From: Paulinella micropora
Taxonomy: Eukaryota; Cercozoa; Imbricatea; Euglyphida; Paulinellidae
Assembly (NCBI GenBank): GCA_019918135.1
Contig: WBZZ01005947.1
Span: 107,501 to 171,500 of the forward strand
Direction of reading: 5' to 3'
DNA length: 64,000 bases
Each line of letters starts with the position of its first letter. The stretch's first letter is position 1. The notes below the pieces were generated by a model. That model ran no database searches. It was not told the DNA's origin and was given only the letters and a program-made list of their open reading frames with translations. Of this stretch, positions 34,401-43,926 are shown one piece after another. The translations under genes were made by a program, and so were the position numbers.

Positions 34401-37357
34401 CGCCCGAGCTCTCGTGCCCCAACGCCACCGAACCTCTGCTGCTGTCGACGCTGGCGGCGTCGCATTTCGCCAACGCCAGCGGTCTCGGCAACAGCTTCGG
34501 TACTTACGTCAACCTCTCGGCCGCCCTGGCGGCGCCCGTGCCGCCAGCGCAGGCGCTGTACTGCGCGCCCGGCGGCGGCGCCGGCTACTTGCCCTTCGCG
34601 CCCTGCCCGGGCTGCTCCGACAACGCGTTCGCGGGCTGTGCCGGCCTCGCGTTGCACCCGGTGCTCGGTGAGGTTGGCTTCACTAATGGTTCGATCGTCA
34701 GGGTGTACAGCGCGGGCTACACACGGCCGTTCAATGGCGGCTGGAGCGGCACGAGCGCCAGTCACAACGTGGTGCGGCTCGACACGTGCGAATTCGTGCT
34801 GCTGGACGACGTGCCCCCCCTCGCGCTTTGCAGCCTTCTCTCAACAGCGTGCCCCGCAAGCGGCGCACTGGTTTATGCCGCGCGCTCGAACACTTCGTCC
34901 AGCTACTACCACTTTGGCGAGAGCGCGCTGCAGATGCTGACCAGCAACTACGGTGGCATCGAAGAGGGCCCGTACTTCCGCGTGCCGTACTGGCTCGACT
35001 CGGTCGGCGTGACGCACGTCGACGTTCGCGGCGCGTCGTCGGCCGGGGTCACCGAGAGCGCACGGCTGCGCGCGCTGCAACTGTTGACACATTCGGCGGC
35101 GGCGCCGCCCGATCTGCGCGCCGCCGTGGTCGCCGACCCCGCCAACGACACGTGGACAAACTATTTTCCCGCCGTTCAGGCCGGGGGCAGCCCCGCTGCC
35201 AACTTCTACGCCGACCATTTCCTCGTCTATCTGGACACGCTCGCGCTGCTGCTGGACCACACGCTGACGATCGGTGCCAACGTGTTCAACTTCACGGCCT
35301 ACGACGAGCGGGCAAACTACGCGACGTTCACGCTGACCGTGACGCTGGTCGATACGGAGCCGCCCGTGTTCTTCGACTGCCCACCCGCGCCGCTAGTGTT
35401 GTACACGTCGACCTGCGGCGGCGTTTTCACGCCGAACTGCACGTTCGCACCGCTCACGCTGCACTTTGGCGACAACTTGTACCTGGCCGACGGCGCCAGC
35501 CGCAACAGCACGACAATTGTCAATCTCGGCACCGTACGCGGCGAACGCAACACCTCGACAACCGTGGTGGTTGTCGACGAGGCGGGCAACTCGGCGTCGT
35601 GCACCATCGTCGACGTCGTGGAGGACGACACGCCGCCCCTATTCTCGAATTGCCCCCCAGACCTCGCTGGCACGGGCTGGGCCTCGCGCACCGTGCGCAT
35701 CGCCACGCCCGGTGACACCAACACCACCCTGCCCGGCGGCGGCGCCTTCTACAAGTTTGCGCCCCTGGGCTACGACAACCTGCCGGGCGCGCTCACGACC
35801 TCGGTCACGGTGCGCAATAGCGCAAATAGCGCCGTCTTGTACCAAAACCTGGCCGACGACGGCGGACACCTGCCCGCGTGGCGCTATGGCGCGGGCCACT
35901 ACCTTTTCCAAGCCACGCTGGCCGACCAGTCGTCGCCGCCGAACGCACAGCCCAGCAGTTGTGACTACAACTTCACTGTGGAACCGGCCTACGACGTGCC
36001 GGCGCTGCAGTCGCTCGTGCTCTCGTTCTCGGTGTCGCGCCAGGACGAATTATTCCTGGGCACCGTGTCTTACGTCACGGCCGTGAACTACCCGTACGTC
36101 GGCGCCATAGGCGGAGCTGGTTTGGCCATTGGCAACGTCAGCAACGTGTCAGTTTCAAGCGACGCCAACATTGTACCGCTAAACTGCGACAGCTCGCTTG
36201 CGCGCCAGTCGTCGTACGACGGGCTGTGTTTCCAGTACTACGAGGCGGCCTTTGCCATCGGCACGTGCGACCCGGTGCAAACGACCATCACCGTGCCGCA
36301 CGACACCAGCTGCGCGGGCATGACACAGGGGCTCAGCCACATCGCGGGCGGCTGCGCCGTCACGGCCGTGCGGGAGGTGGAGCTGGCCTTTGCGGCGCAG
36401 GATTTCTGCGCCATCGAGCTGGCCAGCAACAGCCTGCGGGGCGGCGCGCTGGCCGTCAACGAGTCGTACGCGCTGCAACTGCTGGCACGGCTGGCCAACG
36501 CGACCACGATGTCGCAGCTCGACGCGGCCGACATCGCGACCACGACCGTGTTTTTTGCGCACAGCAATCAAGCGACGGCCGTCACGCGCGTGTGCTTTGT
36601 CGGCTACGTCAGGTCCGATAAGGACGTGATCGTCAGCAAGGTCACGCTGTCCGGGCAGACAGAGCTCGACTTCCTCATCAACGGCACGACCTACGTCGCC
36701 GAGAACTTCACCGTGCTGCAGCCCAACGCGCCCGTGAGCAACGTCCTGGTGCTCTGCGCCGATCTCCCCGTCCCCGACTACAACTCCACCGACCTGCTAG
36801 TGCAGCTCAGTTTCAACGTGGCCGTGGAGTACCTCGGCCTCAATGGCAGGCGCCGGGTGGTGCTGGCGCTCTCGCGCTCTCGACATTCTGCTGTCACGCG
36901 GTGGGCACCCTCCCCAGACACGACGCAGTTGCCCTCCTGGTACCGCCAGCTGCCCAGCCGCCGCCGCGTGGCCGCGGCGTCTGAGGGGGAGCCAGGCTAC
37001 GCCGCGGAGCTCGCGCAGCGACAGACGTTCGGCCTGAAGATTGTCAGCGACGACGACAGCGCGGCACAGGCCCCGGTGGCGGCAGAACACATCAGCGCGG
37101 CGTCGGATTGGAAGGAAATTGTCTGCGGCGTGGCCGGCGCGGTTGGCGCGCTCTCGATCCTGGGCGCCTTCGTCTGGTACCGCCGTGCACGTAAGCCAGC
37201 ACCCAGCGCGGACGACAGCTCGCACATGTCTAGGGCCGACCTCCACCGTCGCGGCATGGATGGCACGTCGAGAGGGCCCGAAACGCCTGTCAGCCGGCAG
37301 AGGCCGAGCTTGGTACGCGGCGAACATGACGACGTGGCTGAGCGTGTGGTCTTGTAA
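28496..37357 (+). CDS. Giant multi-HYR (hyalin-repeat-like) type I membrane glycoprotein
   Basis: The gene spans almost 9 kb and would encode nearly 3,000 residues. It opens with a signal peptide (MDIVLALALLGAVVSG). At least twelve Ig-like modules are marked by D-x-x-x-P-x-x-x-C phrases typical of HYR domains, such as DNTPPAISC, DETPPVFLDC, DTEPPVFFDC and EDDTPPLFSNC. N-glycosylation sites are numerous. Basic cleavage-like sites (RRRLQQ, RRRLAQ, SRRRVAA) recur, and a C-terminal transmembrane helix (IVCGVAGAVGALSILGAFVWY) precedes a short cytoplasmic tail. HYR modules mediate cell adhesion, so an attachment or surface-fibre role is likely. It looks broken, with about five breaks. It is the largest gene of the window. 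Confidence 0.75.
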
Positions 37358-37360
37358 TAC

Positions 37361-37649
37361 ATGGCCAATTGGGGAGATCTTTGGCAAACACTATATGAAG
37401 GGGGGATGAGTTAAGAAGTTTGTTTTTGTGAAACAAGTTCTGGCCTCAGAAGAAAAAACATCATCCAAGCAAACGTTTCGTTTTTATTTATTAAATCGGA
37501 AAGCAAACGTTTCGTTTTTATTTATTAAATCGGATTGAATTGATTCTGAAAATTCAACTGTCTACAGAGGGGGACGAACCTTATGCACTCTACACCGGAT
37601 TGGATTGAAATCTTGATTCTGAAAATTCAGAGATTCCTCACTTAAGCTA
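37361..37649. terminator. 3' region with a duplicated 33-bp A/T-rich block
   Basis: Two direct copies of a 33-bp block containing AAGCAAACGTTTCG and TTTATTTATTAAATCGGA lie at about 37467-37534. They carry poly(A)-type TATTTATTAAA sequences on either strand. The region leads into the 40-bp repeat array. Confidence 0.5.
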
Positions 37650-37950
37650 CATGGAAAAGTGCCGGATTTTGCGGTAAATTCCCACAGCAAATGGAAAAGT
37701 GCCGGATTCTGCGGTAAATTCCCACAGCAAATGGAAAAGTGCCTGATTTTGCGGTAAATTCCCACAGCAAATGGAAAAGTGCCGGATTCTGCGGTAAATT
37801 CCCACAGCAAATGGAAAAGTGCCGGATTTTGCGGTAAATTCCCACAGCAAATGGAAAAGTGCCGGATTTTGCGGTAAATTCCCACAGCAAATGGAAAAGT
37901 GCCGGATTTTGCGAGCACACTTGTTTGCAGAGATTTGCGGCGCACTCAAG

Positions 37951-38118
37951 AAAAAATTTTTTTTTGGTGATTTTGGCAATCGAAAATTTGCTAGCAAAAA
38001 TTTTGGGGGAACCGAGGCGGGCGGGGAATTTCTGCAGAATTTTTCCCTCCCGCCTCGGTTCCCCAAAATTTTTGCTAGCAAATTTTCGATTGCCAAAATC
38101 ACCAAAAAATTTTTTTTC
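37951..38118. repeat. Palindrome 1 (most perfect copy)
   Basis: The arms, about 80 bp each, mirror each other around CTGCAG at 38032-38037. They contain GGTGATTTTGGCAATCG and TTTGCTAGCAAAAATTTT and their complements, then the GC block CCGAGGCGGGCGGGG against CCCTCCCGCCTCGG. Near-perfect symmetry would allow a cruciform or a large hairpin. Confidence 0.9.
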
Positions 38119-38290
38119 TTTGGAGGCAAATGTACGGTGGATTTGGCGACAAATGGAAAAGTGCCGGATTTTGCGGTAAGTTCCCACAGCAAATGGAAAA
38201 GTGCAGGATTTTGCGGCAAATTCCCACAGCAAATGGAAAAGTGCCGGATTCTGCGAGCACACTTGTTTGCCGAGATTTGCGGCACACTCA

Positions 38291-38460
38291 AGAAAAAAAA
38301 ATTTGGTGATTTTGGCAATCGAAAATTTGCTAGCAAAAATTTTTGGGGAAAGAAAAGCGGGCGGGGAATTTCTGCAGAATTTTTCCCTCCCGCCTCGGTT
38401 CCCCCAAAAATTTTTGCTAGCAAATTTTCGATTGCCAAAATCACCAAAAATTTTTTTTTT
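38291..38460. repeat. Palindrome 2
   Basis: Same architecture as palindrome 1, centred on CTGCAG at 38372-38377. The left GC block is altered to AAAGAAAAGCGGGCGGGG, so the inner arms pair less well than in palindrome 1. The outer A/T arms remain matched. Confidence 0.9.
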
Positions 38461-38834
38461 CTTTGGAGGCAAATGTACGGTGGATTTGGCGACAAATGGA
38501 AAAGTGCCGGATTTTGCGGTAAGTTCCCACAGCAAATGGAAAAGTGCCGGATTTTGCGGTAAATTTCCACGGCAAATGGAAAAGTGCCGGATTTTGCGGT
38601 AAGTTCCACACAGCAAATGGAAAAGTGCCGGATTTTGCGGTAAATTTCCACGGCAAATGGAAAAGTGCCGGATTTTGCGGTAAGTTCCCACAGCAAATGG
38701 AAAAGTGCCGGATTTTGCGGTAAATTCCCACAGCAAATGGAAAAGTGCCGGATTTTGCGGTAAATTCCCACAGCAAATGGAAAAGTGCCGGATTCTGCGA
38801 GCACACTTGTTGCCGAGATTTGCGGCGCACTCAA

Positions 38835-39008
38835 GAAAAAAAAAATTTTTTTGGTGATTTTGGCAATCGAAAATTTGCTAGCAAAAATTTTTGGGGAAAG
38901 AAAAGCGGGCGGGGAATTTCTGCAGAATTTTTCCCTCCCGCCTCGGTCCCCCAAAATTTTTGCTAGCAAATTTTCGATTGCCAAAATCACCAAAAAAATT
39001 TTTTTTTT
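38835..39008. repeat. Palindrome 3
   Basis: Centred on CTGCAG at 38920-38925. It shares the altered left GC block with palindrome 2, so copies 2 and 3 derive from one another by duplication of a repeat-plus-palindrome unit. Confidence 0.9.
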
Positions 39009-39132
39009 CTTTGGAGGCAAATGTACGGTGGATTTGGCGACAAATGGAAAAGTGCCGGAATTTGCGGAAATATTTTGTCGGCCGGGATTTACGGTAGATT
39101 TCACAGCAAATGGAAAAGTGCCGGATTTTGAA

Positions 39133-39275
39133 CCCGCCACCAGACAGTTCCGGCCACCGGTGTAGGGTTCCAACATGTGTACAGAACAGAATCCTGCCAC
39201 CAGAAAGTTATGGCCACCGGTGAGAGTGCAAACAAGTGTCAACTACAGAATCCCACCACCAGTCAGTTCTGGTCA
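39133..39275. repeat. 59-bp tandem repeat, about 2.4 copies
   Basis: Units beginning at a variant of CCACCAGACAGTTCCGGCCA and ending near ACAGAAT repeat at 39133, 39192 and 39251. They follow directly after the 40-bp array and may be part of the same origin-like region. Confidence 0.8.
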
Positions 39276-39678
39276 CATGCTTTATTTGCGATCGGCTGTC
39301 CCTTTTTTTTGTTATAAGTAGAGACTTTGCCGTGGATGGAGCGGATTGGATTGAAATCTTTTCCCCCGCCAGCCACAAGCAATGGCCGCAGCAGCGTTGG
39401 CAGGCCCCGGGGCCGTCGCACACGCGGCCACAGGACCGGCAGAAGCAATGGGGCGTACTGCCGCCCGCCAACAGGTGCAACACTTCCTCCCGGGACACGC
39501 GCTCCGGGGCCGGGGCCACGTGCAGGGACTCCGAGAGGAGGCTGTCTAGGTCGGGCGGGCCCCCGAACCCGCGCGCCTCCAGCGGGCCCTGGTCCTGGGG
39601 GTCCGGATCCTGGTCCGGGTACGGGTCCTGCAGCTGGACTTTAAACACTGAAACACTGAGCTCAAGAGGATCTGCCAT
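39208..39678 (-). CDS. Small Cys-rich protein, possible zinc binder
   Basis: The 156-residue frame starts MADPLELSVSVF. It has an acidic low-complexity stretch (DPYPDQDPDPQDQ), a DLDSLLSESLHV segment and a Cys cluster CFCRSCGRVCDGPGACQRCCGHC near residues 80-105 that resembles a zinc finger. The C-terminal ~40 residues are read from the 59-bp repeats, so the true end may be earlier or the gene may have been extended into the repeat. No family recognised. Confidence 0.5.
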   Translation of the reverse strand: MADPLELSVSVFKVQLQDPYPDQDPDPQDQGPLEARGFGGPPDLDSLLSESLHVAPAPERVSREEVLHLLAGGSTPHCFCRSCGRVCDGPGACQRCCGHCLWLAGEKISIQSAPSTAKSLLITKKRDSRSQIKHVTRTDWWWDSVVDTCLHSHRWP

Positions 39679-39679
39679 T

Positions 39680-40283
39680 CTGCTCGCACCGCCGTACTAC
39701 CGACCGTAGTCAGAGCGAGGGAGGGCCCGACTTCTTTTGTCAGTACCACCCAGCGTGGTAGCCGGGGCACGCGAACGGGTGAGTGACAGAAAGCCAGGAA
39801 GGGGGGGGGGGGGGGGGGGGGGGGAGGGCGGCGCCCTCCCGCGGGCCAGGGGAGGGGGAGCGGGTAGGGGGGGGCGGCCCGCGGCGGGGGAAGGGAGCCG
39901 TGCCGCCCCTTCCTCCACCCCGTGCCCGGCGGCCGGGCGCCGTCGGGGCCGCCGGGCACACAGGGCGAGGCGGGCGCGGGCACGAGGCCACGCCGGTCGG
40001 GGGCCCGACGGAGGCACGCTCGTCGGCACGGTCGTACCCCCGGCCGGGGGCAGGCCGCGCCCGTGTTGGGTAGGGCGGGGCGCCGCACCCCCGGGCGGGC
40101 GCGTGGGGGGGGGGGGGGGGGCACGCCGGTGTCGCGGGCCCGGCGAGGGGAGCGCTGGTCGGCACGGTCGGCACCCCCGGCCGGGAGGGGGGAGCGGCGG
40201 CGGGCGGGGGCGGGGGCGGGGAGCCCAGGGGGGCCTGTACCCCCCAAAACGGCGCGGGCCGCCCCGGGGGCAGTGGTACCCGC
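39680..40283. other. GC-rich spacer upstream of primase
   Basis: About 600 bp with very long G runs (over 20 near 39800, and near 40108) and Gly/Pro/Arg-rich frames on both strands. All six frames tend to be open because of composition. I see no convincing gene here; the primase promoter is expected inside. Confidence 0.5.
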
Positions 40284-41855
40284 ATGGAGCTGAGTGAGCC
40301 TGCTTGGACGGAGCACTGCCCTGCCTCCCTCGCCGGAGACTCCGCCCGGCAGCTCGCTAGCTCCGCGCAACTGCAGGCGCTGCTGCGGCGCTACCGCGTG
40401 CCCGTGGGCGGAACGCAGCCGTTCAATAGCACCAGCTTCACGGGGGGCAAGTTCCTGCTACCGGATGACCCGCAGGTCTACTTGCAGGTGGTGGAGCTGC
40501 TGGCCTGCCTGCGGGGCACGCCCTGGGCGGTGCCGCTGGTCGAGCGTACGCTGCCAGACGTTGGTAAATTCTACTTGGACCTGGACTGGGCGCTGCCGGG
40601 CCACACGGCCTGCCCGGCCGAGATCCTGGCGCCCTGCGACAGCGCGGGGCCGGCCGCCCTCCACCGCGACTGCTTTGTCGCCGTGGCGCACCGGGCCGTC
40701 GGGTTCCTGGTCGCGGATCCGGCGCTAAGCACGGCAGTGCTGCTCAACTCCTGCGGCTACTGCCGGGTGCGCAGGTGCTACAAGGCGTCGTTCCGGCTCG
40801 TGTACCACTCGCTGTACCTGCCCAAGGCCGCGGCCAAGGCCCTGGCCTTCCTCGTCGCCAAGCTGTGCCACGTCCACTACGGCTGCGAGCGCGCCCAGGG
40901 CGAGCTGCTCACCAAGGTCGTCGACCAGTCGGTCTATGACAAAAATCGCCTCATCCGCTACCCGTACGCCGACATGGGCGCCAGGCTAGTGTGTGCGACC
41001 TGCCGGGAGCTCGGCGGGGCCAAGCTGCAAGTGTGCCTCAAGGGCTCCTGCCGCACCGTCCTGGCCGGCCGGCCCTGCGTGCCGGTGGGCCGCCTCGGCG
41101 CCGGCGGCGAGCTGACGACCCGTGGCCTGTCGTGGCGCGACTTCCTGCTGGACGCCAGCGTGCGGCAGCAACGGGCGGGCGCGCCGCCGCCGCCGCCGCC
41201 CCCCGGCCTGGCACCGAGGCTGCAGGAGCTCGCACGGCTGGCCCGGGCGGCCACCCTGGTCGTGGAGGACGAGCCCCCCGAGTGGCACCCCCCCGCGCCG
41301 CCCGCGCAGCCCGCGTCCCCGCCCGCGCCGCCGCCGTCGGCCGCCCATGGTCCGCAGCGGCCGCCGTCGGCCGCCCGTGGTCCGCAGCCGGCACGGGGGC
41401 CGGCGCGGGGGCCGGTGTACGTACCCTGGGACAGCGGGCTGCCCGGCCGCCTGCACTGCGAGCCGCGGGGCTGGGCGCCCACCCCGGGCGCCACGTACGG
41501 CTTCCGGGCGCTGCTGGAGCACCTGGTGGCGCCTTACCTCGGCGCCGCCGGCGGCGAACCGCTGCTCAACTGGGCGCAGCGCGCTCACGGCAGCCACGGG
41601 GACCGGGCGTCCGGGTGGGTGCGGGTCACGGCCTACAGCAACCTGACGGCGCCGACGCCCGCCCAGGCCGCCCGGTGCCCCTTCCAGTCGGCGGTGCGCG
41701 GCGCCGCGTACAAGCACCAGAGCAACTTTGTGTCGGCCGTCGTCAACGGGCGCAACCTCTTTTTTGTGTGCCACGACGACCAGTGTGAACCCCTGCGGCA
41801 CATCCGGATTCGCTTGCCGGCCTGGGCGCTGGGCCGGCTGGGCGCCGCCCCCTGA
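40284..41855 (+). CDS. Archaeo-eukaryotic primase of the herpes UL52 / PrimPol type
   Basis: The 523-residue frame looks whole. It has the AEP catalytic pair FYLDLDW (DxD at residues 99-101) and a KASFRLVYH segment near 167-175. A later acidic motif VVDQSVYDKNRLIRYPY (Asp214) matches the D..VY.KNR..R block of PrimPol and herpes UL52. Near the C terminus, KHQSNF (477-482) and CHDDQC (496-501) form the UL52/PrimPol zinc site. A Pro/Ala-rich linker sits between core and zinc domain. The enzyme would make primers for viral DNA replication. A D5-type helicase half is not fused, so a separate helicase is expected elsewhere. It lies directly beside the palindromic repeat region. Confidence 0.87.
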   Translation: MELSEPAWTEHCPASLAGDSARQLASSAQLQALLRRYRVPVGGTQPFNSTSFTGGKFLLPDDPQVYLQVVELLACLRGTPWAVPLVERTLPDVGKFYLDLDWALPGHTACPAEILAPCDSAGPAALHRDCFVAVAHRAVGFLVADPALSTAVLLNSCGYCRVRRCYKASFRLVYHSLYLPKAAAKALAFLVAKLCHVHYGCERAQGELLTKVVDQSVYDKNRLIRYPYADMGARLVCATCRELGGAKLQVCLKGSCRTVLAGRPCVPVGRLGAGGELTTRGLSWRDFLLDASVRQQRAGAPPPPPPPGLAPRLQELARLARAATLVVEDEPPEWHPPAPPAQPASPPAPPPSAAHGPQRPPSAARGPQPARGPARGPVYVPWDSGLPGRLHCEPRGWAPTPGATYGFRALLEHLVAPYLGAAGGEPLLNWAQRAHGSHGDRASGWVRVTAYSNLTAPTPAQAARCPFQSAVRGAAYKHQSNFVSAVVNGRNLFFVCHDDQCEPLRHIRIRLPAWALGRLGAAP

Positions 41856-42222
41856 GAATCAGCCCGTCCACGGACGCTGGGAGCCGGCCGGGCCGCCCCT
41901 GGCGCTTGCCCGGCCGGGCCGCGAGTGTGGGGGGGGGGGGGCGAGAACAGAGGGGGGAGGGGGGCGGCCAGCAGTGTCAGTAAAAACCCAAGCCAGTCGG
42001 TCACGCCAGTGAGGCCCGGCAGCCCGGCCCGGCAGCCCCCCGGCAGCCCCCCGGCAGCCCCCGGCCTGCCTCCGGACGGGGTGCCCCGCCGGCCCCGCCG
42101 GCCCCTCCCCTCCCCCCCCCCCCCCCCCCACCGCTCTCTGGCCTCCCTTGGCCGCCCCGCTCCCCTCCCCCTCCCGGAGCCCCCCCCCCCTCGCACACAA
42201 CCCGCCTCGCTTCCTCCCGCGG
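41856..42222. other. GC-rich spacer between primase and RPB10
   Basis: This interval contains GC homopolymers and short CCCGGCAG direct repeats near 42017-42060. Open frames on both strands are compositional. The promoter for the RPB10 gene should be in it. Confidence 0.45.
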
Positions 42223-42483
42223 ATGGCGAGCCTGCCGTACAACTGCACCTCGTGCCACAAACCGCTAGGCTGCCTGGTACCCGCCTACCAAGCTCTTAAA
42301 GCCGCACATTATACCTCGGCCGAGGCACTGGACGCGCTGGGCCTGCTGCTAGCGTGCTGCCGCCGCAAGCTACTAGATGCCAAGGACTGGGGTCGAGAGG
42401 AGGTCGTGAGGCGCGCCCTCCAGCAAGCCGCCCGCCATGGAGATCACGTGGACTCCGCAAGCAGCGCAGTACGTGGAAGTTAG
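42223..42483 (+). CDS. RNA polymerase subunit RPB10-like (RpoN family)
   Basis: The 86-residue product starts MASLPYNCTSCHKPLG. I chose the ATG there because the zinc site (CxxC) falls 8 and 11 residues in, as in RPB10. The family hallmark EALDALGLLLACCRRKLL follows (ALDxLGxxxxCCRR). RPB10 is a small zinc-binding assembly subunit of eukaryotic, archaeal and large-virus RNA polymerases. A viral copy implies virus-coded transcription. The last ~20 residues extend past the usual end and overlap the next gene by 47 bases in another frame. The frame looks whole. Confidence 0.92.
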   Translation: MASLPYNCTSCHKPLGCLVPAYQALKAAHYTSAEALDALGLLLACCRRKLLDAKDWGREEVVRRALQQAARHGDHVDSASSAVRGS

Positions 42484-43333
42484 GCCCGTGCTCGGCTCGC
42501 ACGGCACTATCCGGGAGGGAGACCTGATTTACACCTGCGACGAAGAGTTGCGGTCCGACGACAGCGATGTGGTCCTGGGCTATGCCTGGAACAGCTACGA
42601 CCTGTACGACAAGACCACGCGGGCCACGCCGCCCCTGCACAAGACCTTGCTCGGCGTCACGGACGAGACCGCGAGCCCCTTGCAGGCCGAGAAAGTCATC
42701 CGCGTCCAGACGGCGGGCTTGGCTTTCTACCCCGTGGCCCAGACGGTGGCGCTCAGCAAGTTTCCGTACGGCAGCTACGTGCTGATCAAGGAAACGTACA
42801 CACCCCCCCGCAACCTCTCGGAACAACGCCGGCAGAGTGAGACTCCACAGTTCCCAGAGATGAAGGCCTGGGTGCCCCCCTGCGAGAGCCGGACCGGGGC
42901 CGACGTCGACGAGAAGCTCCGCGCGGAGGCCAGGGCCGGCGGCCGAAAGCCGGGCTCGCGCTGGGAGCTGCCCGCCGAGTCGTTTTACCGGCAGGACGGC
43001 AACGATTTTCAGCGCAAGTTCGCGGCCGCGCAGTGCCCGGGAGCCCGTGGCCGCGGCAGGGAGCAGCGCTTTCTGCCGTGTGCACAGGCCTGGCTGCTAG
43101 CCGTGCTCGAGAAGAACGCGGGCGGGGAGGCTAAAGACGACGAGGAGTTGGTGAGCATGCTTCAGCGCCTGACGGACTGGTGGATCGACGTGCTCAAGGA
43201 AGACAGGCACCAGCTGGACGACGGGTGGGTCTGCCTGGGGCAGGTCCTGGGGTACTTCGAGGACAAGCACGCCCTGGCCGTGAGGCTGACGCGGTCGACC
43301 AGAGGCCCCAGCCCCCTCCGCCAGACTAAGTAG
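42437..43333 (+). CDS. Unknown protein overlapping RPB10
   Basis: The 298-residue frame starts MEITWTPQAAQYVEV inside the 3' end of the RPB10 gene, so the two may be co-transcribed. The N-terminal ~150 residues look beta-rich and globular. The remainder is helical with charged segments (EARAGGRKPGSRWELP, WWIDVLKEDRHQLDD). No motif is recognised. Overlap with RPB10 and proximity to primase suggest an informational or accessory role, but that is inference only. Confidence 0.65.
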   Translation: MEITWTPQAAQYVEVRPVLGSHGTIREGDLIYTCDEELRSDDSDVVLGYAWNSYDLYDKTTRATPPLHKTLLGVTDETASPLQAEKVIRVQTAGLAFYPVAQTVALSKFPYGSYVLIKETYTPPRNLSEQRRQSETPQFPEMKAWVPPCESRTGADVDEKLRAEARAGGRKPGSRWELPAESFYRQDGNDFQRKFAAAQCPGARGRGREQRFLPCAQAWLLAVLEKNAGGEAKDDEELVSMLQRLTDWWIDVLKEDRHQLDDGWVCLGQVLGYFEDKHALAVRLTRSTRGPSPLRQTK

Positions 43334-43530
43334 CAGGGTTGGAAGCACGGCCGTGCCGCTGGTCGCTAGACTAACCGGCGGGCCCCCCGACCAGTTTTCT
43401 TCGGCAGCCGGCTGTTTCTGCCTGAACCACCACTGCCGGCGTGGGCGACCGCGGGAAGCAGGTGGCACGAGCCGAGTTGGTCCGCAAGAGTGCAGTGCTG
43501 GTCGTCAGCTTTTATTAAACAACTTGGCCT

Positions 43531-43865
43531 CTACTCTACTAGGACTACACAGTCACGCAGAGCTAGCGCCACTTCGGCATTGCCATCGCCGGTGTCCGGC
43601 CCGGCCTCGTACAGGCCGCCCGCCAGCCGCTGCCACAGCGGCGCTGTCGGGGCCACCGTGGTCTGCCGGTCGTAGAGCGGCCCGCGACCTCTTGCACGCG
43701 CCCGCCCTGCAGGTCCATTAACAACCACTGCAAGCGCTCGAACCTGGCCGCCAGCGGCAGAGCACGCCATTCGCCGTTACAAGAGAGCGAGAGAGTTGTA
43801 GAATTTTCTGAACCTAGAAAAAAATCTGACTGTCTTTTTCTTGTGCATTCTAGGTGTGAGTGCAA
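43531..43865 (-). CDS. Small unknown protein, apparently broken
   Basis: Two overlapping minus-strand frames give plausible protein phrases (EWRALPLAARFERLQWLLMDL and APLWQRLAGGLYEAGPDTG). An AATAAA lies just downstream on the same strand (about 43509-43514). This supports a small gene of about 110 residues with about one break. No homology recognised. The alternative is a chance frame in a spacer. Confidence 0.35.
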
Positions 43866-43926
43866 GCCTCCTCGAGTATTTTATTTTCTTTAATCGGATA
43901 CTTTATTAACTACACAGAATGTAAGC

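Larger units (their letters stand above)
37650..39130. other. Candidate replication origin / homologous-repeat region
   Basis: About twenty copies of a 40-bp repeat (core GTGCCGGATTTTGCGGTAAA) lie in four blocks, near 37650-37915, 38145-38255, 38490-38800 and 39035-39130. Three ~170-bp near-palindromes and their ~230-bp flanks separate the blocks. The DNA is A/T-rich and sharply different from the GC-rich genes around it. Interspersed direct repeats and long palindromes are the hallmark of hr/oriLyt-type origins in baculoviruses, nimaviruses and herpesviruses; that comparison is established knowledge, the assignment here is inference. Long open frames through it are artefacts, since 40-bp units stay open in all three phases. 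Confidence 0.65.

Noticed and set aside
37650-39130. CRISPR array
   Set aside because: The 40-bp repeats are directly adjacent without unique spacers, and no cas gene is present.
37562-39242. Long minus- and plus-strand open frames through the 40-bp repeats
   Set aside because: A 40-bp unit cycles through all three phases, so a unit without stops keeps every frame open. The peptides are just the repeat read three ways.
39737-40297. Gly/Pro/Arg-rich frames upstream of the primase
   Set aside because: All phases are open because of GC composition. Residue content follows the homopolymers.
40986-41801. Long minus-strand frames opposite the primase
   Set aside because: Shadow frames in a GC-rich gene whose plus strand carries clear primase motifs.
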